This document shows positions 57,095-64,000 of a DNA stretch of 64,000 bases, piece by piece (position 1 is the first letter of the stretch; each line of letters opens with the position of its first letter). Source of the DNA: Hemileia vastatrix (lineage: Eukaryota > Basidiomycota > Pucciniomycetes > Pucciniales > Zaghouaniaceae); assembly GCA_030280995.1 (NCBI GenBank), contig JASXTE010000001.1, forward strand, positions 30,784,606 through 30,848,605. Reading direction: 5' to 3'. The position numbers were made by a program, and so were the translations under genes. A model generated the notes under the pieces. It made no database searches and was not told the origin of the DNA. It was given only the letters and a program-made list of their open reading frames with translations.

Positions 57095-57116
57095 CATCCA
57101 AAACAATAGAAACTAA
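54585..57116 (+). CDS. Copia-H E Gag-Pol, truncated before reverse transcriptase
   Basis: The longest clean Copia-H ORF in the window (843 codons, about 836 native). Gag core, CX2HX5HX4C knuckle (residues 240-254), protease DSGASC (Asp 344) and a complete integrase with DD35E (residues ~548, 611, 647) are intact by inspection. An IN C-terminal region (FGCACYAFLDKHQRPGKF, CVMLGYEVGTTNYRVWDLE) and the start of a Ser/Pro-rich linker follow. After HSEDNSP the frame enters the inverted LTR and stops. The coding sequence has no lesion up to that point, so the truncation is recent. Confidence 0.9.
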   Translation: MASNQDSSKVMVTPLTDESYDTWEHIMRLHFEVLDLFGIVSGQVPAPVPHNDGSPSDAEIKAQLALWIKNDTRCRYEIITRLDDVNKKLVNTCHTSAQMWSVLARRYASNKVGSRISHFLSMVTLSLSEGGDPKTHVDAFKGINFHMIRSGLIIPQEILIYLFFATLPPSFKHWRGLLTRDRQEIDHLHLDDVLSSFLDYAADDKVVDEFHNAMSNVNAHSASAKSSKSSKSKARSKLSCSVHGQNVGHDDNHCFVQHPELRPKKNQANSAAPSKDNSNKATPVPPPQEEQPDVTANCAFVFPSDEEFLFTAVACLSEKSNSDCIINASASMASHSSNLSPIIDSGASCHMFNNRDSFITFQPVNIRIQLAGIGKSIYATGKGTVAASGGMEGKVFFSDALYVPDLGRNLISLGRLWRTGCLLIPAPVNPISNFIISRNGKNYMGGVISNSLFEVSVVPQGMSPPNSSALYAKASSQSLTLWHNRLGHPYAPYIQKLFNGMASDVSSSSLSDSEMHFCEPCVLGKQTHASFPGQLPVAKNPLEVIHTDLSGKIQPPSFDGSQYYLKFTDQATSYRHVYLLSSKAQVFKYFLEYKASVELQSGFKIKKLVCDGGGEYINSSLVNFLKQHGIALQVTAPYTPQQNPISERGNRITTEKSKTMMFHSNAPIHLWSEAVKTAVYLENRLPTKALQNKSTPFEAWNKSKPRLSHLRVFGCACYAFLDKHQRPGKFSANARKCVMLGYEVGTTNYRVWDLELKKIVIAKSVAFNENFFPFLDSRFKRPQWSQLMKQIPDQIHDSQPLPTPGLSFSPAQSPSESPTPDPSSGNISDSHSEDNSPIQNNRN

Positions 57117-57422
57117 CACGACGTCGACAAAACTACTAAACTACAATACAGAAAAAGAGACAGGTTCACATCCAAGGAAAAAGTTCTCAGCCGGGGAAAA
57201 GATTCACACTCCAGGTAAAGAAACACGTCCTCGAGGTCCAGAATCAATACATTGACTCCGGGTGGGAAAGAAATGTTGTTCTTGATGCTGGAGCTCGTAT
57301 CTTTGAAGTTCCTCGGCGGAAAAGGTCAGGAAAAGAGGATATGAGCAAGGAGAATGACTTGAGACGATGGTAAGAAGCTGGAGTAAGGAATGGGTCAGGT
57401 ATTAGAGGCAGAAATTTCAACA
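57095..57422 (-). repeat. inverted Copia-H LTR fragment (328 bp)
   Basis: The first third of an LTR in reverse, ending AAATTTCAACA at 57422, next to leader sequence of copy F (CAGTAAGCGGTTTTG). Confidence 0.9.
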
Positions 57423-57485
57423 CAGTAAGCGGTTTTGTTGTAAGTATTCTTGAGAGAGGTGCTTTAGGCAACTGGGCCCATAACC

Positions 57486-58384
57486 TGTAGAAGTTTTAGC
57501 ACAGAGGAAAGCTAAACACAGGTTAATCAGCAACTGTGCACCTTACAACAACAAGTAACTACAACAAAGTGTGTGCTAAAACTGGACAAAAGACTCTATT
57601 CTCCCCACACAGTGCAAAGACTGTCAGATGCGGCCAAAAGGGAAAGCAGTGGAAGGGATAAAGAGAATAGAGAGAAAGAGAAAGAAAATGATTTGGATTT
57701 CATTGCAAAAACAAACATACCTAAACACAGGTTAATCAGCAACTGTGCACCTTACAACAACAAGTAACTACAACAAAGCGTGTGCTAAAACTATAAGGGA
57801 CACAAGTGTGAGTTGCTGTGGTTAGGACTAAGAGAATTAGAGAAAAGATAACAGAAAAGAAAAGGAAAGAACCTGGACAAAAGACTCTATTCTCCCCACA
57901 CAGTGCAAAGACTGTCAGATGCGGCCAAAAGGGAAAGCAGTGGACAGGAAGGAGCAGTGGAAGGGATAAAGAGAATAGAGAGAAAGAGAAAGAAAATGAT
58001 TTGGATGGGGAAAACGGAAATGGCAAAGAGAGGGCTCATTATATGACAAAGTCCACCATCCAAAACAAGAGAAACTAACACGACGTCGACAAAACTACTA
58101 AAGTACAATACAGAAAAAGAGACAGGTTCACATCCAAGGAAAAAGTTCTCAGCCGGGGAAAAGATTCACACTCCAGGTAAAGAAACACGTCCTCGAGGTC
58201 CAGAATCAATACATTGACTCCGGGTGGGAAAGAAATGTTGTTCTTGATGCTGGAGCTCGTATCTTTGAAGTTCCTCGGAGGAAAAGGTCAGGAAAAGAGG
58301 ATATGAGCAAGGAGAATGACTTGAGATGATGGTAAGAAGCTGGAGTAAGGAATGGGTCAGGTATTAGAGGCAGAAATTTCAACA
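57486..58384 (-). repeat. Copia-H F 5' LTR (899 bp)
   Basis: A complete reverse LTR, plus strand TGTAGAAGTTTTAG...AATTTCAACA, adjoining PBS and leader on its left and the CAGAT duplication on its right. Confidence 0.92.
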
Positions 58385-60655
58385 CAGATATGATGGCTTT
58401 TGGAAATCCAACAATATTAAACATATGTGACCACCACAAAAAGGCTAAATATTTGGTGGAAACATCTTTGTGGGTAGGAATGAATTTACACATTTTAGTA
58501 AATCTGTCCACTATAACCCAGCAAGAATTATAACTGTCTTTCCCTGCTACAGGAAGACCAGTGACAAAATCCATATTAACGATTTGCCAAGGAGCATCAG
58601 GTGCTTCAATATGTTGCATTAATCCTGCTCTTTTACCAGTCAATCTTTTAGATTTTTGGCAAGAATAACAAGATTCAACATATAATTTTGTGTCTTCAGA
58701 CTTATTAGCCCACCATGCAGTGTTTTTAATCCTGACCATAGTTTTTTCTAGATCAAAATGGCCAGCTAATATGTCATCATGACATAATTTTAAAAAGATT
58801 TCTTTCATTGAAGGAGAGATATCAATTACATTAGTAAGTTTTCTCCTGTAATAAATATAACCATCATCAATTGAAAACTTTCCTTTAGTCAAAGCAGTTT
58901 GGTACTTTGGAGGGAGAGTTTTTATTAATGCTTGAATTGAAGCATTCTTTGGTTCATTCAAGATAGTAACCAATTTATTCAAATCAGAATCTTTTTCATA
59001 TGAATCCAGAATTAATTGCAACAATTCTTCCTCCATGTCCACAATATATATACCATAAATGTGAATGTTATCATCCTCAGGGACATAGGCAGGATTGGAG
59101 TGATTATTAGGTAGGGGTAGTCTTGAAAGCATATTAACATTGGAGTGAACATTTCCAGCTTTATGGATAATTTTCATTCTTCCCCTGTACTCTTGAACAG
59201 CCAGTCGCCACCTAAAAATATGTCTATTTGGTGTCTTCAGGTTTAAGAGGGACTTCACAGCACTACAGTCAGTTACCAGTTCAAACTTCTGGTCATCTAA
59301 AATTAAAACCTCTGAGGATTTATCATTAATAATTTGTTTTTGGTGAAGGGCAGCACCCAGACCAAAAAAGCTAGCATCTGTGTATAGGACAAAAGGTTTG
59401 TTGAAATCTGAAAGAGCCAATATAGGGACTGTCATTAAGCAACTTTTTAATGTATCAAAAGCTTTTTGACAGTCATTATTCCAGAGAAAGGCAACATCTT
59501 TTCTAGTCAGTTTTGTAAGAGGCAAGGCTATGACCTGATAATTTTTAATATATTGTCTATAATAGCCACACATACCCAAAAAACTTTGGATTTCTCTTAC
59601 AGAAGTTGGTGCTTTCACATTTTGAATGGCAGCAACTTTGTTTTGGTCTACACAAATTTGTAGGCCTGACACAACATGGCCAAGGACTTTCAAGGATTGA
59701 AAACCAAATTTACCCTTTTTTAAGGACAAGGTCATATTGATTTCATCCATTTTTTGGAAAACTCTATTTAAGTGAATCATATGTTCATCAAACGTTTTAG
59801 AAAAAATTATAATGTCATCAATATAAACCATGAGCCATCCTTCAATTATTTCTTGATTGAAAGTGTTATCCATGACTTTTTGAAAAACTGAAGGAGCATT
59901 TTTAGGGCCAAATGGCATCCTAACATACTTATATATTCCCATATGAGTAGCAATTAGTAAGAAATTTTGTGAATTTTTCTCAACAGGAATTTGATGATAA
60001 CCTTTATTTCCATCCAGACAACTAATAAATTTTGCACCCTGTAAGGTAGCATGAATTGAATTAATTCTGGTCAAAGGATAAATATCATCCACAGTATAAG
60101 TGTTTAATGCTCTTTAATCTCCACATAATCTAGCCTTATCTTTTTCATAAGAAATTAAGACTGGGGATATGACACAATATTTTGGGGTGACATCCACTTT
60201 CTCAATAATATTCATTTTTAATAAGGTAGAAATATTATCTTCAATATCCTTTCTTTTTGTTGGAGAAGCAGGATATGGTTTTTTCTTAAGACTAGGAGGA
60301 ATATCACTCAAGTTACAGGATAAAGTAATTTTCATTTCATCCTTAACAACTCCTAGGACATGAGAACCATGAGCAAAAGCCATAGGAAAAGAGGTAATTG
60401 AGGCAATTATAGAATCCTTCTGCTCACTAGTTAATTGATCACCAAAAGAAGCAGTATTTATTTCAGTCAATAAACTATCCATTTCATTTGTTGGTCTACC
60501 TGTACATTTAATTAATGAGTTACAAGACTTTAACAAATATGCAGAAGATCTTCTAGGGGAAGAAATTTTGAATTTCCTTTTGCCATTCAATCCCAATGTG
60601 AAGCAATTATTGGCAGGGTCCAATTTTACACCAAACATGGTCAGAATGTCATTAC
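58385..60655 (-). pseudogene. Gypsy-C5 protease end, RT, RNase H and integrase N-half
   Basis: From the right: protease C-terminal region (LDPANNCFTLGLNGKRKF), RT N-terminus, and a TAA at 60115-60117 (Tyr codon of CGDYRALNT). The RT core follows with YIDD at 59814-59825. RNase H has YTDASF, then an apparent in-frame loss of ~35 residues near 59300 that removes CYISRTLRNSE...LEKLYY, including the catalytic Glu. Integrase H2C2 (CHDDILAGHF...CYSCQK, one residue changed) comes next, and the first catalytic Asp is intact (MDFVTGLP). It ends at the CAGAT junction. RNase H should be dead. Confidence 0.86.
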
Positions 60656-60996
60656 TGAAGAAGTTTTAGCACAGAGGAAAGCTAAACACAGGTTAATCAG
60701 CAACTGTGCACCTTACAACAACAAGTAACTACAACAAAGTGTGTGCTAAAACTGGACAAAAGACTCTATTATCCCCACACAGTGCAAAGACTGTCAGATG
60801 CGGCCAAAAGGGAAAGCAGTGGACAGGAAGGAGCAGTGGAAGGGATAAAGAGAATAGAGAGAAAGAGAAAGAAAATGATTTGGATTTCATTGCAAAAACA
60901 AACATACCTAAACACAGGTTAATCAGCAACTGTGCACCTTACAACAACAAGTAACTACAACAAAGCGTGTGCTAAAACTATAAGGGACACAAGTGT
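60656..60996 (-). repeat. Copia-H G LTR fragment
   Basis: The first 341 plus-strand bases of a reverse LTR (TGAAGAAGTTTTAG...GGGACACAAGTGT), cut by the LTR of copy H inserted within it. ATTAC at 60651-60655 would be one copy of its target duplication; the other is outside the window or lost. Confidence 0.88.
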
Positions 60997-61912
60997 TGTA
61001 GAAGTTTTAGCACAAAGGAAAGCTAAACACAGGTCAATCAGCAACTGTGCACCTTACAACAACAAGTAACTACAACAAAGCGTGTGCTAAAACTGGACAA
61101 AAGACTCTATTCTCCCCACACAGTGCAAAGACTGTCAGATGCGGCCAAAAGGGAAAGCAGTGGACAGGAAGAAGCAGTGGAAGGGATAAAGAGAATAGAG
61201 AGAAAGAGAAAGAAAAAGATTTGGATGGCATTGCAAAAACAAACATACCTAAACACAGGTCAATCAGCAACTGTGCACCTTACAACAACAAGTAACTACA
61301 ACAAAGCGTGTGCTAAAACTATCAGGGACACAAGTGTGAGCTGCTGTGGTTAGGACTAAAAGAATCAGAGAAAAGATAACAGAAAAGAAAAGGAAAGAAC
61401 CTGGACAAAAGACTCTATTCTCCCCACACAGTGCAAAGACTGTCAGATGCGGCCAAAAGGGAAAGCAGTGGACAGGAAGAAGCAGTGGAAGGGATAAAGA
61501 GAATAGAGAGAAAGAGAAAGAAAAAGATTTGGATGGGGAAAACGGAAATGGCAAAGAGAGGGCTCATTATATGACAAAGTCCACCATCCAAAACAATAGA
61601 AACTAACACAACGTCGACAAAACTACTAAACTACAATACAGAAAAAGAGACAGGTTCACATCCAAGGAAAAAGTTCCCAGCCGGGGAAAAGATTCACACT
61701 CCAGGTAAAGAAACACGTCCTCGAGGTCCAGAATCAATACATTGACTCCGGGTGGGAAAGAAATGTTGTTCTTGATGCTGGAGCTCGTATCTTTGAAGTT
61801 CCTCGGCGGAAAAGATCAGGAAAAGAGGATATGAGCAAGGAGAATGACTTGAGACGATGGTAAGAAGCTGGAGTAAGGAATGGGTCAGGTATTAGAGGCA
61901 GAAATTTCAACA
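60997..61912 (-). repeat. Copia-H H 3' LTR (916 bp)
   Basis: Plus strand TGTAGAAGTTTTAG to AATTTCAACA. Full Z-X-W-Z-Y-X order as seen on the plus strand. Confidence 0.92.
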
Positions 61913-63999
61913 CCCCCCCTTAATATCAGACCCATGAGTTTGAGGAGATAAGACAGCTTGACTTTTCCCAGAGATTTTGTAAGAAGATCAGCTACCATGT
62001 GTTCAGTTGAAATGTGTTGAAGCTGAAAATGATTTTTGTTGATGCTTTCAGTAATCCAACAAAGTTGAGTGTCCACATGTTTTGATCTTTGACGGTATCT
62101 GAGTGAATCCTTGCATTGTGAAATGGAACTGGCATTGTCAGCAAGGATTAAAGGTGAAGGTGATTTAGGAATATTGAAGGAAGTAAGTAATTTAGTCAGC
62201 CAAATTGCTTCACATCCAGCATCCACAATGCCTCTGAACTCAGCCTCAGTACTAGAGATAGTGACAACTTGCTGCTTTTTAGAACTCCAGGAAATAGCTC
62301 CTCCATTGAGTATGGCAACATACCCTCCAGTTGAGCGCCTGGTATCAGGATCCCCAGCATAATCAGTGTCAGAGTAAATAAGAGGACAGAGTGATGGATG
62401 ATTTGGAATTGGGCATTTTCCTCCAAAAGTGAGAGATGATGATGAAGTGGCACGCAGATATCTGAAAGTGTGTTTGACAGCAAGCCAGTGTTTGATACCT
62501 GGTTCAATGAGATGTTGAGATAATGCACCAACTGCAAAAGAGAGATCAGGTCTTGTTGCAACTGACAAATAGTTGAGTGCACCAATAGCAGAGCGGTAAT
62601 TGATTTTTAGAGCATTGAATTCAGCAATTTCTTCACTGGTTGCTTTGACAGGATAATCATTTGGGGATAAGGGAGTAAGACAGGGATTGCAGTTGGCCAT
62701 ATTCCAGTTGGACAAAACTTTTTCAGCATAAGAATCTTGTGATAAAGAAAGAGTACGTGCTGTTCTGTTCCTGGTGAGACGCATTCCCAAAATCCAAGTG
62801 GCAGGACCAAGATCATCCATCTCAAATTCAGTTTTGATTTTGTCTTTGAACCAAAGAAAATGATTACCAGTAATGACCATATCATCAACATGAAGATAAA
62901 TGATACAGATTTGTGATTTGTTTCTCCAAACATACACACACTGATCACACTTAAGGTGGGAGAAGTTGAGCTTGCACAAGTAGTCATTTATACGTGAATT
63001 CCAGCAAAAGGGAGCTTGTTTGATGCCATAAAGAGGACGCAACAATTGGCAAACTTTACCTTCATTTCCAGCAGTTAGTGTTCCTTCAGGCTGTTCCATA
63101 TAAACAGTTTCATTTAAGTTTCCCTGGAGAAAAGCTGCCACTACATCCATTTGATGAACATCCCAGTCAAAATAAGCTGCTAAAGAAAGAATGGTCCTGA
63201 GAGAAGTGATCTGTCCAGTGGGTGCAGGGGATTGTGATGAGGGAACATAATCAGGATCTGCTGGATTGTCTGGCTCAATTGATGAATATGATGGATCAGA
63301 TTGACTGGAACCTTCTTCATCTGGGACATTGGAATGAGGTAATCTTGTTAAGTGGCCAGGTGAAGGACAAGGAGTTGAATTGGAATGTGTGCCTGACATG
63401 TGAAAATCAGAGGAAGAAGAAGAAGAAGGAGAATTATCTTCAGAATGTGAATCAGAAATGTTTCCTGAGGATGGATCAGGAGTTGGAGACTCAGAAGGAG
63501 ATTGAGCTGGAGAAAAGGAAAGTCCAGGGGTTGGAAGTGGTTGACTGTCATGAATTTGATCTGGAATTTGCTTCATCAGTTGTGACCATTGAGGGCGCTT
63601 AAATCTGGAGTCAAGAAAGGGGAAGAAATTTTCATTGAAGGCCACAGATTTGGCAATAACAATCTTTTTAAGCTCAAGATGCCAAACACAATAATTTGTT
63701 GTTCCAACTTCATATCCAAGCATGACACACTTTCTGGCATTAGCTGAAAACTTTCCAGGACGTTGATGTTTATCAAGAAAAGCATAGCAAGCACAACCAA
63801 AAACTCTGAGGTGTGAAACTCTGGGTTTGGATTTATTCCAGGCTTCAAAAGGAGTTGATTTGTTTTGAAGAGCTTTGGTTGGTAATCTGTTTTCAAGATA
63901 TACTGCTGTTTTAACTGCTTCAGACCATAAGTGAATTGGTGCATTAGAATGAAACATCATGGTTTTGGATTTTTCAGTGGTAATACGGTTTCCTCTCTC
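61885..63999 (-). CDS. Copia-H H pol with in-frame deletion of the RT N-terminus, 5' partial
   Basis: One open frame from the window edge to a stop 28 nt inside the LTR (61885-61887). It holds the integrase end (HSNAPIHLWSEAVKTAVYLENRL), the Ser/Pro linker, RT from APTGQITSLRTIL through LHVDDMVITG (VDD at 62881-62889), and RNase H (YSDTDYAGD, SSTEAEFRGI, HMVADLLTKSL). About 137 residues present in D are missing at about 63226: the linker end and the RT region with CRWVFRVK. The frame survives but the enzyme should not. Confidence 0.88.
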   Translation of the reverse strand, partial: ERGNRITTEKSKTMMFHSNAPIHLWSEAVKTAVYLENRLPTKALQNKSTPFEAWNKSKPRVSHLRVFGCACYAFLDKHQRPGKFSANARKCVMLGYEVGTTNYCVWHLELKKIVIAKSVAFNENFFPFLDSRFKRPQWSQLMKQIPDQIHDSQPLPTPGLSFSPAQSPSESPTPDPSSGNISDSHSEDNSPSSSSSSDFHMSGTHSNSTPCPSPGHLTRLPHSNVPDEEGSSQSDPSYSSIEPDNPADPDYVPSSQSPAPTGQITSLRTILSLAAYFDWDVHQMDVVAAFLQGNLNETVYMEQPEGTLTAGNEGKVCQLLRPLYGIKQAPFCWNSRINDYLCKLNFSHLKCDQCVYVWRNKSQICIIYLHVDDMVITGNHFLWFKDKIKTEFEMDDLGPATWILGMRLTRNRTARTLSLSQDSYAEKVLSNWNMANCNPCLTPLSPNDYPVKATSEEIAEFNALKINYRSAIGALNYLSVATRPDLSFAVGALSQHLIEPGIKHWLAVKHTFRYLRATSSSSLTFGGKCPIPNHPSLCPLIYSDTDYAGDPDTRRSTGGYVAILNGGAISWSSKKQQVVTISSTEAEFRGIVDAGCEAIWLTKLLTSFNIPKSPSPLILADNASSISQCKDSLRYRQRSKHVDTQLCWITESINKNHFQLQHISTEHMVADLLTKSLGKVKLSYLLKLMGLILRGGVEISASNT

Positions 64000-64000
64000 A

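Larger units (their letters stand above)
52793..58384 (-). mobile_element. Copia-H F, host of later insertions, target duplication CAGAT
   Basis: The outer element of the compound insertion. Left LTR piece 52793-53146 and right 5' LTR 57486-58384 are both reverse. PBS (57471-57485) and leader (57423-57485) lie inside the right LTR. CAGAT occurs at 52788-52792 and 58385-58389. Its internal coding region is gone, replaced by copy E and LTR fragments. Confidence 0.85.
51040..60655 (-). mobile_element. Gypsy-C5, chromovirus split by a compound copia insertion
   Basis: Two blocks, 51040-52792 and 58385-60655, form one minus-strand element. Integrase is interrupted in ISDRD, and the same 5 bases (CAGAT) flank the inserted 5.6 kb on both sides. 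The left end is an LTR cut by Copia-H D. The right end is cut in the protease-RT region by LTR fragment G at 60656. Confidence 0.92.
60997..64000 (-). mobile_element. Copia-H H, 3' half, continuing beyond the window
   Basis: 3' LTR 60997-61912 (916 bp), polypurine tract (seven C on the plus strand, 61913-61919), then RNase H, RT and integrase to the window edge. The element sits inside LTR fragment G. Confidence 0.9.

Noticed and set aside
53147..57422. A DNA transposon with terminal inverted repeats
   Set aside because: The inverted ends are copia LTR starts, the contents are copia gag-pol, and there is no target duplication.
9035..64000. CRISPR-like arrays or prokaryotic operons, suggested by repeated blocks at intervals
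   Set aside because: The repeats are LTR modules hundreds of bases long with target duplications, and the coding content is entirely retrotransposon Gag-Pol.

Overview
The window is a stack of nested LTR retrotransposons in AT-rich, intron-capable eukaryotic DNA. I find no convincing host gene, rRNA, tRNA or CRISPR. A basidiomycete, most likely a rust fungus (Pucciniales), is the best guess. The Gag core of the gypsy family, the RNase H of the second copia lineage and the very high transposon load all look like what I remember from rust genomes. This is inference and a search is needed to confirm it.

Three lineages are present. (1) A Ty3/gypsy chromovirus ('Gypsy-C') with ~1.14-kb LTRs (TGTCAGCC...ACA), TATA boxes, a long coiled-coil Gag extension, an overlapping +1-frame ORF, a YIDD reverse transcriptase and a C-terminal chromodomain. 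(2) A Ty1/copia family ('Copia-H') with 0.6-0.92-kb LTRs (TGTTGAAATTTC...CA), a primer-binding site matching the anticodon arm of initiator tRNA-Met (the half-tRNA primer of Drosophila copia and yeast Ty5), and one Gag-Pol ORF. (3) A single decayed copia of another lineage ('Copia-R') with a ~141-bp LTR.

Layout. 1-352: run of perfect hairpins. 353-884: AT-rich flank. 885-9034 (-): Gypsy-C1, split by a Copia-H solo LTR at 3568-4483. 9035-15167 (+): Copia-H A. 15168-19440 (+): Copia-R lacking its 5' LTR. 19441-20917: CT/GA-rich minisatellite and palindromes. 20918-27377 (+): Gypsy-C2, with a solo LTR at 26368-27276. 27378-29663: gypsy LTR fragments in both orientations. 29664-33052 (+): Gypsy-C4 (5' LTR, leader, start of gag), with a solo LTR at 32075-32973. 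33053-36881 (-): Copia-H B, which has lost integrase. 36882-43545 (+): Gypsy-C3, with a solo LTR at 39706-40313. 43546-46749 (+): Copia-H C, 5' half. 46750-51039 (+): Copia-H D, 5'-truncated. 51040-52792 and 58385-60655 (-): Gypsy-C5, split by a compound Copia-H insertion (F, E and LTR fragments; target duplication CAGAT). 60656-64000 (-): LTR fragment G and Copia-H H, running off the window.

Five Copia-H insertions still have matching 5-bp target duplications, so the order of events is readable: copia landed in gypsy, then copia landed in copia. Other copies have mismatched flanks, which points to recombination between dispersed elements. Every pol gene is interrupted, but Copia-H C and E keep long clean ORFs, so that family was active recently. 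The observation most worth pursuing is the overlapping +1 ORF in Gypsy-C. It is conserved in four copies and ends in an ATGGTAA start-stop overlap with a well-placed in-frame ATG of Gag-Pol.
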